In this document: in pieces, positions 26,129 to 36,874 of the stretch
How positions within the stretch are numbered: the first letter of the stretch is position 1
Layout: each line of letters opens with the position of its first letter
Assembly (NCBI RefSeq): GCF_002855515.1
Contig: NZ_PKRP01000001.1
Coordinates: forward strand, 620,001 to 684,000
Direction: 5' to 3'
Source: Rhizobium sp. TH135
GTDB lineage: Bacteria; Pseudomonadota; Alphaproteobacteria; Rhizobiales; Rhizobiaceae
Length of the DNA: 64,000 nucleotides
The notes under the pieces: generated by a model
Database searches by the model: none
What the model saw: the letters and a program-made list of their open reading frames with translations, nothing else
What the model was told of the DNA's origin: nothing
Position numbers and translations under genes: made by a program

Positions 26129-26623
26129 TCAGATCCGCTGCTTCGCCGTAGCGAGTGCACCTGTGAGGGCCTTGGCGAAACTCTCGCGATCATCGGGGTT
26201 AAGGAAGGAGCCGACTTCGGTACCGCGGCCCTCGCCGCTAACCATCATCGACGTGATGCCGAACTCCTCGTGCCGCTGGACGAAGAAGCGCGCCCAGAGC
26301 GTCTTGAACTGATACTCGGTCATCCGCCCGGCCGGCGTGAACTTGCGGATCGAAAGCTCGGTGCGCGACACCGTCACCTCTTCACGCGCCCGCGCAGAGC
26401 GATAGTTCAGCCAGAACGCGCCGTAGAGCAGCAGAAAGTCGAGCCCGAAGAACAGACCGATCGGCCAGGCACCGGTCGCCATGAAGAAGATCGCATGGAC
26501 GAGACACACGGTCCCGGTGATGGCAAAGAGAATGCGATACCCCTTGCGACCGAGCGACCGGTAGGGTGTCAGTTCCGCTGCGAAAATCGGCTGGTCCGCC
26601 GCCTGCTCGAGATTGCCTTCCAT
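26129..26623 (-). CDS. DUF2244 membrane protein
   Basis: 164 residues from the ATG at 26623 (GTG at 26626 possible). LTPYRSLGRKGYRILFAITG, two adjacent membrane segments (about 32-75) and the later strand pair EVTVSRTELSIRKFTPAGR match the DUF2244 family of small inner-membrane proteins common in alphaproteobacteria. Function unknown. Its start codon is only 25 bases from that of nth on the opposite strand, so the promoters must overlap the other gene's 5' end or one start lies further downstream. Confidence 0.78.
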   Translation of the reverse strand: MEGNLEQAADQPIFAAELTPYRSLGRKGYRILFAITGTVCLVHAIFFMATGAWPIGLFFGLDFLLLYGAFWLNYRSARAREEVTVSRTELSIRKFTPAGRMTEYQFKTLWARFFVQRHEEFGITSMMVSGEGRGTEVGSFLNPDDRESFAKALTGALATAKQRI

Positions 26624-26648
26624 CACCGCGCCCGATTATAGGTTTTTC

Positions 26649-27428
26649 ATGACTGTAGCGAAGCCGAAATCCAGCACCCAAACTTTGAAAAAGTCAAATC
26701 CTGCGACCCGTCGCAAGCCGGCGACACGCCGTCGCACGGCTTATTCAAAGGCCGAATTGGAAGAAATCTTCCGCCGTTTCTCGATCCAGAGGCCGGAGCC
26801 CAAGGGCGAGCTGGAACACGTCAACCCGTTCACGCTTGTCGTGGCCGTGGCGCTCTCCGCCCAGGCAACCGACGCAGGCGTAAATAAAGCGACGCGCGCC
26901 CTCTTCAAGGTGGCCGATACGCCGGAAAAGATGCTTGAACTCGGCGAGGAAAAGGTCCGCGACTACATCAAGACGATCGGGCTCTACCGCAACAAGGCGA
27001 AGAACGTCATCGCGCTGTCCCAGAAGCTGGTCGACGACTTCGGCAGCGTCGTGCCGCGTACCCGCGAAGAACTGGTGACGCTGCCGGGTGTGGGCCGCAA
27101 GACTGCCAATGTCGTGATGTCCATGGCCTTCGGAATTCCGACCATGGCGGTCGACACGCATATCCTCCGGATCGGCAACCGCATCAAGCTCGCGCCCGGC
27201 AAGACGCCCGACGAGATCGAGGACATCCTGATGCGGATCATCCCTGAACAGTATCTCTTCCACGCCCATCACTGGCTGATCCTGCATGGGCGCTACTGTT
27301 GCAAGGCGCGGCGCCCCGAATGCGAGCGCTGCGTCATCGCCGACATCTGCAAGTCACCGGAAAAGACGGTGGATGTCCCGGCCCCGCTCGTCGAATTGCC
27401 GCAGCAAGTGATCGGCGAGGTCGAGTGA
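26649..27428 (+). CDS. nth: Endonuclease III, base-excision repair glycosylase/AP lyase
   Basis: Removes oxidised pyrimidines and nicks the abasic site. 259 residues from the ATG at 26649. Helix-hairpin-helix LPGVGRKTANVV holds the catalytic lysine, and Asp follows in MAVDTHILR. The [4Fe-4S] cluster ligands are seen as C-X6-C-X2-C-X5-C in CKARRPECERCVIADIC. A lysine/arginine-rich N-terminal extension of about 30 residues (SSTQTLKKSNPATRRKPATR) precedes the E. coli-like core; such basic leaders are frequent in rhizobial Nth. Ends four bases before the EI24 gene on the other strand. Confidence 0.95.
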   Translation: MTVAKPKSSTQTLKKSNPATRRKPATRRRTAYSKAELEEIFRRFSIQRPEPKGELEHVNPFTLVVAVALSAQATDAGVNKATRALFKVADTPEKMLELGEEKVRDYIKTIGLYRNKAKNVIALSQKLVDDFGSVVPRTREELVTLPGVGRKTANVVMSMAFGIPTMAVDTHILRIGNRIKLAPGKTPDEIEDILMRIIPEQYLFHAHHWLILHGRYCCKARRPECERCVIADICKSPEKTVDVPAPLVELPQQVIGEVE

Positions 27429-27431
27429 CGC

Positions 27432-28145
27432 TTAGCGCGCGAGCGCCACGTCCCGAGCCGTCAGCGCCTTGTGCAGGTGCACCATCAGGCCTGCGGCAAA
27501 GAGCGGGGTGAGAAGGTTGACGATCGGCACCGCCAGGAACAGCGCAATCACCAGGCCCGCCATGAAGACGGTGCCGGAATGCCTGGACCTCAGCAGCTTT
27601 GCCTCTTCGACACTGCGGAAGCGCATGGCAGCGAACTCGAAGAATTCGCGTCCGAGCAGATAGCCGTTCACCAGGAAGAAGGCGATGATGTTGATGCCCG
27701 GGATGAAAAGCAGCATCAGCGCGAAGAGATTGCCGACGATAACCACACCGAAGAACTTGATCGAGGCGATGATTGCCTGACCCATCGGCATCGCCGTGCC
27801 GGGCGGATCATTGGGATAGTCCCGCTTCTCGACCACCTCGGCGACGTCGTCGAGGAAGAGACCGGCGATGATTGCAGTAACGGGCGACAACAGCAGTGCC
27901 AGCCCAAGCGCCAGCCCGATGCTGGCGAGAATGCCGAAGATGAAGGTCAGCCACCCCGCCCAGTCCGGAAGCTCGGGAATGAAACCCTGCAGCAGCGGCA
28001 TGATGAAGGCCATGAAGCTCTCGCGCAATCCGAACCACAGGCCGATGAGCACGAGGATCGTCAGACCAAGCGTCTTCCAGAAGACGGTCCGCGTCTCGGG
28101 AGCGAACAGGTTGCGCAGCGACAACGCGGCAGCGTCAAAAATCAT
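27432..28145 (-). CDS. EI24 / CysZ-like membrane protein
   Basis: 237 residues from the ATG at 28145 (AAGGAG upstream), with five to six hydrophobic segments and the EI24-type stretch INIIAFFLVNGYLLGREFFE. CysZ members move sulfate, but many EI24-domain proteins have no proven transport role, and no sulfur assimilation gene is nearby. Converges on nth with a four-base gap. Confidence 0.75.
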   Translation of the reverse strand: MIFDAAALSLRNLFAPETRTVFWKTLGLTILVLIGLWFGLRESFMAFIMPLLQGFIPELPDWAGWLTFIFGILASIGLALGLALLLSPVTAIIAGLFLDDVAEVVEKRDYPNDPPGTAMPMGQAIIASIKFFGVVIVGNLFALMLLFIPGINIIAFFLVNGYLLGREFFEFAAMRFRSVEEAKLLRSRHSGTVFMAGLVIALFLAVPIVNLLTPLFAAGLMVHLHKALTARDVALAR

Positions 28146-28208
28146 CGGGGTCTCCTTCATCTGTCGCTGAGATGTAGGAGACCTGGGCGCCCGCTGCAAT
28201 GCGGAGCG

Positions 28209-28997
28209 TCAGCCCAGACGATAGAGGCCGGGCCTGCGATCGATCAGATAGGGGTTCTGCGCCTTCGCGTCGTCATAAGCCTTGGGATCAATCTCCGCGA
28301 CCAGCAAGGTTTCGCGCATGCCAGCCCGCGCCAGTTCGTCACCGTCAGGACCGAGGATCACCGAACGACCGCCGTAGGAGAGGTCGTTCTCCTTGCCGCA
28401 GAGATCGGCATATACCAGGAACACCCCGTTTTCGAAGGCGCGTGTCGGCACCACCGTATCGGCGACCCGCCGGCTGATGATGCCTTCGGGCAGCGCTGTC
28501 GGCACCAGGATCAGTTCCGCACCGGCAAGCGCAAGCGTGCGGACATTTTCCGGAAACTCCACATCATAGCAGATCAGCATGCCCGTCTTGATGCCGTTGA
28601 GATCGAAGATATGCGGCGGCTCGGCGCCCGGCACGAAAGCTGCCCGCTCACCGTCGCCGTAAAGATGGCTCTTGCGATAGAATTCCGTGCTGCCGTCAGG
28701 CCGGATGAGCACCGAGGAATTGAACACCTGATTGCCGTCCCGCTCGGGAAAGCCCGCACAGATGGCAAGGCCGCAATCCGCAGCGATCTCCGTCAGCGCT
28801 CCGATGATCGACCCGTCACGGCCTTCCGCGACCTCCTTGAACTCGGCACCGAGCGCATAACCGCTCGTGCCAAGCTCCGGCGTTACCAGCAGTTCCGCCC
28901 CCATTTCCGCCGCCGCCATCGCCGCTTGCGCGATCTTGCCGATATTGCCCGGGACGTCGCCGGAAAGCGGCTGCATTTGATAGAGCGAAATCAGCAT
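28209..28997 (-). CDS. Carbon-nitrogen hydrolase (nitrilase superfamily)
   Basis: 262-residue single-domain hydrolase of amides or carbamoyl groups. The catalytic triad is visible as Glu41 (TPELG), Lys109 (RKSHL) and Cys143 (ICYDVEFPE). Length and motifs fit the branch of aliphatic amidases and N-carbamoyl-type amidohydrolases; the substrate cannot be told. It lies 63 bases upstream of the EI24 gene on the same strand, which may be co-transcribed. Confidence 0.82.
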   Translation of the reverse strand: MLISLYQMQPLSGDVPGNIGKIAQAAMAAAEMGAELLVTPELGTSGYALGAEFKEVAEGRDGSIIGALTEIAADCGLAICAGFPERDGNQVFNSSVLIRPDGSTEFYRKSHLYGDGERAAFVPGAEPPHIFDLNGIKTGMLICYDVEFPENVRTLALAGAELILVPTALPEGIISRRVADTVVPTRAFENGVFLVYADLCGKENDLSYGGRSVILGPDGDELARAGMRETLLVAEIDPKAYDDAKAQNPYLIDRRPGLYRLG

Positions 28998-29154
28998 GAT
29001 GCACCTGTCTGCGTCGGAGGTTGAATTCGGAGGTTAGTGCTGCATGCCTAGCGCAGACAAGCGGCAACTCCAAGGCAGGCATCTGTGGTTGCCTTTCCGG
29101 TCGCCGCCCTTATCTTCAAGAGATGGATCATGAAATCGAAGCCAATCTGACGTG

Positions 29155-29646
29155 ATGGCATTTGTCGTCACCGCCGCCGTCGCCCTGATGCTGATCGAGC
29201 TTTTCCTCAGGCGTCGTCCCTGGGCGATTGCGCTGACCGCTGCGATCGCCGTCATCGCCACCATCGTCTGGCTCTTCAGCGATGGCCAATCCCGCCAGCA
29301 ACAAAACGCCGTGTCGGCGGTCACCGTGACGGTGGCGGCCGACGCATCCGTTTGCGTTGACCCGGCCCTTCCGATTTCCGCGACCTTGGCCAACAATTCG
29401 GATGCGATGGTGAACCGTCTGTTGTTCGACCTTGTCGGGCGGGAGGAAGGCCGAACGGCGATCGCCTATCGCGGCACCCTGCGCCACGATCGCGCATTGG
29501 CTCCCGGCGAAACGCTCACCCGATGCTACGCCCTGCTTTATCACGGCTTTTCACATCCGCGCCCGCAGATCATCGACGCCACGAAGTATCAATGGACGGC
29601 GCATGTCTCGCTGGTCGGTTTCGGCAACGCACCCGTCGAGCAATAG
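29155..29646 (+). CDS. Hypothetical membrane-anchored protein
   Basis: Not recognised. From the ATG at 29155 (a GTG precedes it at 29152) 163 residues: two hydrophobic segments at the N-terminus (AFVVTAAVALMLIELFL and AIALTAAIAVIATIVWLF) separated by RRRPW, then a soluble domain of about 115 residues with two cysteines and a beta-sandwich-like look. The soluble part is likely periplasmic. Stands alone between the nitrilase-family gene and the peptide transporter ATPase, converging on the latter. Confidence 0.55.
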   Translation: MAFVVTAAVALMLIELFLRRRPWAIALTAAIAVIATIVWLFSDGQSRQQQNAVSAVTVTVAADASVCVDPALPISATLANNSDAMVNRLLFDLVGREEGRTAIAYRGTLRHDRALAPGETLTRCYALLYHGFSHPRPQIIDATKYQWTAHVSLVGFGNAPVEQ

Positions 29647-29683
29647 GCGAAACCAGCCCCCGTATCGGGACTGGCACCATGCT

Positions 29684-31519
<1,836 letters not shown>

Positions 31520-31564
31520 ATCCCGTTCCCCTGTTTTTATCTGTGTCGAGATGTGGTCGTTTGA

Positions 31565-32728
31565 TCAGGCGGCGAGCGCCGTCTCGGCGAGCGTCACCCA
31601 GTAGCTGATGCCATAGGGAATAACCTCGTCGTTGAAGTCGTAGGCCGAGTTGTGAAGGTTGGCGGTATTGCCATTGCCGATGAAGACGAAGGAGCCCGGC
31701 CGCGCCTCGAGCATATAGGAGAAATCCTCCGCCCCCATGGCCGGCGGAAAAGCATCGCTGACGGCGTGATCGCCGGCCACCTTGCGCATGATCTCGAGCG
31801 CGAACTCGGTTTCCGACTCATGGTTCATGGTCACGGGGTAACCGCGATGATAGCGCAGCGTCGCCTTGGCACCCATGGCCATGGCAACGCCTGAGGCGAT
31901 CTCGCCGATCCGGGTTTCCGCCATGTCGCGCATCTCCGGCAGCAGCGTGCGCACGGTGCCCGACAGGGTAACGGCGTCGGGAATGACATTATAGGCATCG
32001 CCGCCGTGGATCTTGGTAACGGTGACCACGACGGAGCCCAGCGGATCGGTTTCGCGCGACGCAATCGACTGCAGCGCCACCACCACCTGTGAAGCCGCCA
32101 GGACTGGATCGACGCTTTTATGCGGCTGGGCGGCATGGCCGCTGCGGCCTTCGACGACGATGTCGAACTGGTCGGCAGCAGCCATCACCGAACCCTTGCG
32201 GGTGGCAAAGGTGCCGACCGCCATGCCGGGATGATTGTGCATGCCGTAGACTTCCTTGATACCGAAGTTCTCCATCAAGCCATCGGCGACCATTTCGCGC
32301 GCACCGCCGCCACCCTCTTCGGCCGGCTGGAAGATGACGGCGATCGAGCCGCGGAAATTGCGGGTTTCGGCAAGGTATTTGGCGGCCCCCAGCAGCATGG
32401 CGGTATGCCCGTCATGGCCGCAGGCATGCATCTTGCCAGGCGTCTTGGAAGCCCAGGCCTTGCCCGACATCTCGTGAATCGGCAGGGCATCCATGTCGGC
32501 ACGGAAACCGACGACCGGGCCATCGCCGCGATTGCCCTTGATGATGCCGACCACGCCGGTGCGACCGATCCCCGTCTTCACCACGTCACAGCCAAATTCC
32601 TTGAGCTTCTCCGTCACGAAGGCGGCCGTGCCGTGCACATCGAAGAGAAGCTCCGGATTTTGGTGCAGATGGCGGCGCCACTCCGCGACTTCGGGCTGAA
32701 GTTCGCTGGCGCGGTTGAGCACTGGCAT
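31565..32728 (-). CDS. M20-family amidohydrolase (hippurate hydrolase / N-acyl amino acid hydrolase type)
   Basis: 387 residues from the ATG at 32728 (AGAGGTCC upstream); the longer frame to 32986 has no family match. Metal-binding residues: MHACGHDGHTAM, a Glu pair in QPAEEGGGGAREM, and HNHPG. The family removes acyl groups from amino acids or cleaves small peptides. Situated between the double ATPase and the divergent binding protein of a peptide importer, it probably cleaves what is imported. No signal peptide, so cytoplasmic. Confidence 0.85.
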   Translation of the reverse strand: MPVLNRASELQPEVAEWRRHLHQNPELLFDVHGTAAFVTEKLKEFGCDVVKTGIGRTGVVGIIKGNRGDGPVVGFRADMDALPIHEMSGKAWASKTPGKMHACGHDGHTAMLLGAAKYLAETRNFRGSIAVIFQPAEEGGGGAREMVADGLMENFGIKEVYGMHNHPGMAVGTFATRKGSVMAAADQFDIVVEGRSGHAAQPHKSVDPVLAASQVVVALQSIASRETDPLGSVVVTVTKIHGGDAYNVIPDAVTLSGTVRTLLPEMRDMAETRIGEIASGVAMAMGAKATLRYHRGYPVTMNHESETEFALEIMRKVAGDHAVSDAFPPAMGAEDFSYMLEARPGSFVFIGNGNTANLHNSAYDFNDEVIPYGISYWVTLAETALAA

Positions 32729-33050
32729 GAAAGGACCTCTTTTTGTCGTTGTTCCCCGCAGGATTTCGCGCATACTGTGCTGCGATGCGCAGCTTTGGCA
32801 AGCCGCAAAATTCCATCTTGCATGGAAAATAGGCTTGTGTTTACATGGCCTAAATTTTAGCCAACCCGACAGTTGCTGAGCTGTCCGGGAACGCCTGTCG
32901 CGACTCCGATATTTGCCGGATGCGCCCAAATTTTCCTGAAATACCAAAAAGATAGGTGGTTGACATTTCTTGAATGCGCTGGCCACATCCCGGGTCGGCA
33001 GATCGGGTTACCATCATGCCTGCTAACAAAAAATAATGGGGAATGAGCAC
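32729..33050. promoter_or_regulatory. Divergent control region of the peptide transport locus
   Basis: 322 bases between the M20 gene and the binding-protein gene. It is AT-richer than the surrounding genes. A TTGACA at 32960-32965 points toward the binding-protein gene but lacks a clear -10 at the right distance. GGGGAA at 33039-33044 is the ribosome binding site for 33051. No operator is recognised. Confidence 0.45.
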
Positions 33051-34757
33051 ATGAACACTCGCAAACTGATGCTGGCAGCGTCTGCTGCCGCTTTTGCGCT
33101 GACGGCAGCGCCGGCAATGGCCGAACGCGGCACCGACGGCGACCTGAAGATCATCTTCTGGCAGGCCGTTTCGACGATGAACCCGTATCTGTCGGGCGGC
33201 ACCAAGGAAGTCTACGCAGCCTCGATGGTCATCGAGCCACTGGCCCGTTACGACGAGACCGGCGCGCTGGTGCCGATGCTCGCCACGGAAATCCCAACGG
33301 TAGAAAACGGCGGCGTCGCGGCCGATTTCAAGAGCATCACCTGGAAGCTGAAGCCTGACCTGAAGTGGTCGGACGGCACGGCTGTGACGGCCGAAGACGC
33401 CATCTTCACCTGGAAATACTGCACGGCACCGGACGGCGGCTGCGCCCAGGGCGCCTATTTCGAAGGCGTGACCAATGTCGAGGCGATCGACGCCTCCACC
33501 ATCAAGGTCTCCTTCGCGGATGCCAAGCCTTACCCCTACAGCGCCTTCGTCGGCGCGCAGGCCCCGATCATCCAGGCTGCCCAGTTCAAGGATTGCCTCG
33601 GCGCCAAGGCACCGGAATGCACCTCGGCCAACTTTGGCCCGATCGGCACCGGCCCCTTCGTCGTCAAGGAGTTCAAGCCGAACGACGTGGTGACCTTCGA
33701 AGCCAACAGCAATTACCGCGATGCCGCCAAGCCGGCCTTCGCCTCGGTCACCCTGAAGGGTGGCGGTGACGCCGCTTCCGCAGCCCGCTCTGTTCTCGAA
33801 ACAGGCGAATTCGACTACGCTTGGAACATGCAGGTCGAGCCTGAAATCCTCGAGCAGATGATGGCTGCCGGCAAGGGCAAGATCGAAGTTGCCTTCGGCA
33901 CCCAGGTCGAACGTATCGACATCAACCCCTATGGCGTGGACGCCTCGCTCGGCGACAAGCGCTCGACCAAGGAAGCCGGCCCGCATCCGGCACTGTCCGA
34001 CCCGGCCGTCCGTCGCGCGCTCTCGATCGCCATCGACCGCGAGATCATCGACGAAGCCGGCTACGGCCCGAACGGTCAGCCAACCTGCAACATCCTGCCC
34101 GCTCCGGACATCTATGTCTCGACCGCCGTCGACTGGTGCCTGAAGCAGGACGTAGAAGGCGCCAACAAGCTGCTGGAAGATGCCGGCTGGAAGATGGGCT
34201 CGGATGGCATCCGCGAAAAGGACGGCGTCAAGCTCTCCTTCCTCTACCAGACCTCGACCAACTCCGTCCGCCAGGGCACCCAGGCGCTGGTCAAGGACAT
34301 GTGGAGCCAGATCGGCGTTTCCGTCGAACTGCGCAACATCTCGGCTTCCGTCTTCTTCGGCGGTGACCCGGCCTCTCCGGACACCTTCCAGAAGTTCATG
34401 GCCGACATCCAGATGTACACCAACAACTTCGACGGCACCGACCCCGAGAAGTACATGGCCGGCTGGATGTGCGACAAGATCCCGAGCCCGGCCACCGGCT
34501 GGCAGGGTGAGAACATCGTCCGCTATTGCAACCCGGAATACGATGCACTCGTGAAGGAACTCGGCAAAACCGGCGAACTCGAAAAGCGCGCCGAAATTGC
34601 CAAGAAGCTGAACGACATGCTCTCCAACGATGTCGCCCAGATCCCGCTCATCCATCGTGGCCAGCCTTCGGCTGTCAACAACACGCTGCTGGGCGTCAAG
34701 ATGAACGCCTGGGACTCGGAACTCTGGAACGTCGCCGACTGGTCGCGCGCTAAGTAA
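33051..34757 (+). CDS. Peptide ABC transporter substrate-binding protein (family 5)
   Basis: 568 residues from the ATG at 33051. Signal peptide 1-24 ends APAMA. Family 5 (DppA/OppA) fold: MNPYLSGGTKEVYAASM start, WKLKPDLKWSDGTAVTAED in lobe I, and PAVRRALSIAIDREII. Captures peptides or other linear cationic molecules in the periplasm. First gene of a unit with two permeases; the double ATPase and M20 hydrolase are divergent. A strong hairpin follows its stop and would favour more binding protein than permease. Confidence 0.88.
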   Translation: MNTRKLMLAASAAAFALTAAPAMAERGTDGDLKIIFWQAVSTMNPYLSGGTKEVYAASMVIEPLARYDETGALVPMLATEIPTVENGGVAADFKSITWKLKPDLKWSDGTAVTAEDAIFTWKYCTAPDGGCAQGAYFEGVTNVEAIDASTIKVSFADAKPYPYSAFVGAQAPIIQAAQFKDCLGAKAPECTSANFGPIGTGPFVVKEFKPNDVVTFEANSNYRDAAKPAFASVTLKGGGDAASAARSVLETGEFDYAWNMQVEPEILEQMMAAGKGKIEVAFGTQVERIDINPYGVDASLGDKRSTKEAGPHPALSDPAVRRALSIAIDREIIDEAGYGPNGQPTCNILPAPDIYVSTAVDWCLKQDVEGANKLLEDAGWKMGSDGIREKDGVKLSFLYQTSTNSVRQGTQALVKDMWSQIGVSVELRNISASVFFGGDPASPDTFQKFMADIQMYTNNFDGTDPEKYMAGWMCDKIPSPATGWQGENIVRYCNPEYDALVKELGKTGELEKRAEIAKKLNDMLSNDVAQIPLIHRGQPSAVNNTLLGVKMNAWDSELWNVADWSRAK

Positions 34758-34764
34758 TGCCATA

Positions 34765-34799
34765 GGTGCCGGGCCTGCCCTGTCGGCAGGCCCGGCACC
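34765..34799 (+). terminator. Perfect 15-bp hairpin after the binding-protein gene
   Basis: GGTGCCGGGCCTGCC pairs fully with GGCAGGCCCGGCACC around a 5-base loop. There is no long T-run, so it may act as an mRNA 3'-end stabiliser or partial terminator between binding protein and permeases. Confidence 0.6.
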
Positions 34800-34831
34800 A
34801 GCATTTTCTGTGACAGTCTGGAGACCAGCCG

Positions 34832-35842
34832 ATGTTTACCTTCACCGTCCGGCGGCTGCTGTTCGCAGTCCCGACGCTACTGGCCATCAGTTTCATTATC
34901 TTTGCCCTGCTCGACCTCTCCCCAGGAGATCCCTTAAGCGACCTGCCGCTGACCATTCCGCCTGATGTGCGTGAGCAGATCCGCGCCGCCATGGGTCTCG
35001 ATCAGCCCTTCCTCATCCGCTATTTCAAATGGCTCCAGCAGTTCTTCATCAATGAACCGCTGAATATCTTCGAACAGATTACCGGCATTACCGTCGGTTC
35101 CGGCGAGCGCATGCGCGTGCTCTCCTGGGCGACACGCAGCCCCGTGGTCGACCTGATCGTCCAGCGCCTGCCGCAGACGCTCTGGGTCGTTGGCCTGTCC
35201 TACCTCTTCGGCGTCTTGATCGCGATCCCGATCGGCGTCATCTCGGCCTATCGCCAGTATTCCTGGTTCGACCAGATCGGCACCTTCATCTCGATGGTCG
35301 GCTATTCCGTGCCGACCTTCTTTACCGGCGTTCTACTGATCGTCGTCTTCTCGTCCTATCTGCAGTGGTTCCCGTCGATCTACGACACCACGCTGGTGGT
35401 CAACAGCTGGGACAGCTTCGTGCTCCAGGTGAAGCAGATGTTCCTGCCCGTGCTGGTGCTGACGCTCTTCAACGTTTCGCAGATCAGCCGCTTCGTTCGC
35501 GCCTCCATGCTCGACAACCTGAACATGGATTATGTTCGCACGGCGCGCGCCAAGGGCGTCAAGGAAAAGGTCGTGCTGCTCGTGCATGTCCTGCGCAACA
35601 GCCTGATCCCGGTCGTCACCGTCATTGCGCTTGGCGTGCCGACGATCTTCTCCGGCGCCATCATCACCGAACAGGTCTTCCGCGTGAATGGCCTCGGCCA
35701 GCTGCTGATCACCGCGATCCAGGGCGCAGACATCCCGCTCGTGCAGACGCTGACCTTCATCTTCGCGATCCTGATCGTGCTCTTCAACCTGATTGCCGAC
35801 GTTCTCTACGGCATACTCGATCCGAGGATCCGCTATGAGTGA
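34832..35842 (+). CDS. Peptide ABC transporter permease, DppB-like
   Basis: 336-residue inner-membrane permease with the DppB-type start (FTFTVRRLLFAVPTLLAISF), periplasmic loop, and the EAA loop YVRTARAKGVKEKVVLLVHVLRN (residues about 232-254). Overlaps the next permease by eight bases. Confidence 0.9.
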   Translation: MFTFTVRRLLFAVPTLLAISFIIFALLDLSPGDPLSDLPLTIPPDVREQIRAAMGLDQPFLIRYFKWLQQFFINEPLNIFEQITGITVGSGERMRVLSWATRSPVVDLIVQRLPQTLWVVGLSYLFGVLIAIPIGVISAYRQYSWFDQIGTFISMVGYSVPTFFTGVLLIVVFSSYLQWFPSIYDTTLVVNSWDSFVLQVKQMFLPVLVLTLFNVSQISRFVRASMLDNLNMDYVRTARAKGVKEKVVLLVHVLRNSLIPVVTVIALGVPTIFSGAIITEQVFRVNGLGQLLITAIQGADIPLVQTLTFIFAILIVLFNLIADVLYGILDPRIRYE

Positions 35843-36761
35843 CGCCGCCATTGTGACCGCAACAGCACCGCAGACAAGGCCCCAGAGCGGCGGCTTCTGG
35901 CCCATGCTTTGGCGCCAGTTCCGCGCCCACAAGGGCGGCGTCGCCGGCCTGATTGTCTTCACCTTCATCGTGCTGGCCGTGTTCATCGGCCCCTATATCC
36001 ACACGATAGACCCGAACAAGATCGACATCCGCGCCAAGAACCAGGGCCCCTCCTGGGAACATCCCTTTGGCACGGACAATCTCGGCAAGGACATGCTGGC
36101 CCAGGTGCTGGCCGGCGGGCAGATCTCGCTTGCCGTCGGCATGACCGCGATGTTGCTGGCGCTGGTCGTCGGCACGCTGATCGGCGTGCTTTCGGGCTAT
36201 TCCCGCAAGCTCGACGGTCCGCTGATGCGCATGACCGACCTCTTCCTCGCGCTGCCGCTTTTGCCGCTGCTCCTGGTCATCATCATGCTCTTCCGCGACA
36301 CGCTGCGGGCAGCCTTCGGGCCGGAAACCGGCATCTTCATCCTGATCGTTTTCATCATCGGCATCACCAGCTGGATGCACACGGCCCGCATCGTTCGCGG
36401 CGACGTGCTTGCGATCAAGAGCCAGGAATTCATCCTGGCGGCCAAGTCGAGCGGCATGCGCGAATACCGCATCATCATCAAGCACATCCTGCCGAACGTC
36501 ATGTCCTCGATCATGGTCTCGGCGACGCTCGGCATCGCCACCGCCATCATCACCGAATCCGCGCTCTCATTCCTCGGCCTCGGCTTCCCGCCCGACTTCC
36601 CCACCTGGGGCCGCCTGCTTTTCGACGGCGCCAACTTCCTGCAGATCAACCCGTCCCGCGTTCTCTGGCCGGGTCTGGCGATCTCGCTGACAGTGTTGAG
36701 CGTCAACTATATCGGCGACGCCATCCGCGATGCGCTCGATCCGAAGGCATTGAAGCATTGA
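35835..36761 (+). CDS. Peptide ABC transporter permease, DppC-like
   Basis: 308 residues from the ATG at 35835, inside the end of the DppB-like gene. OppC/DppC features: N-terminal cytoplasmic lead before the first span, HPFGTDNLGKDMLAQVL-like turn (here EHPFGTDNLGKDML), EAA loop FILAAKSSGMREYRIIIKHI and FLGLGFPPDFPTWGRLL. Completes the channel. A weak hairpin (GAGGG/CCCTC) follows, then the AT-rich caspase-like gene. Confidence 0.9.
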   Translation: MSDAAIVTATAPQTRPQSGGFWPMLWRQFRAHKGGVAGLIVFTFIVLAVFIGPYIHTIDPNKIDIRAKNQGPSWEHPFGTDNLGKDMLAQVLAGGQISLAVGMTAMLLALVVGTLIGVLSGYSRKLDGPLMRMTDLFLALPLLPLLLVIIMLFRDTLRAAFGPETGIFILIVFIIGITSWMHTARIVRGDVLAIKSQEFILAAKSSGMREYRIIIKHILPNVMSSIMVSATLGIATAIITESALSFLGLGFPPDFPTWGRLLFDGANFLQINPSRVLWPGLAISLTVLSVNYIGDAIRDALDPKALKH

Positions 36762-36874
36762 GGGGTGCTTTAAGATCCCTCATTGAATTTTCGCTGTCGC
36801 TGACTGATCATGATTATAGTTGCTCAAGGTGGCAAACAACCTAGAATGGCACTCCTTTCGAATGGGAGGGTGAC

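Noticed and set aside
27471-29024. 517-residue plus-strand frame across the EI24 and nitrilase genes
   Set aside because: It spans two convincing minus-strand genes and their gap and reads as a charge-rich shadow without any motif.
32850-34763. 637-residue minus-strand frame opposite the peptide-binding protein gene
   Set aside because: Shadow of the family 5 binding protein, which has a signal peptide and conserved blocks on the + strand.
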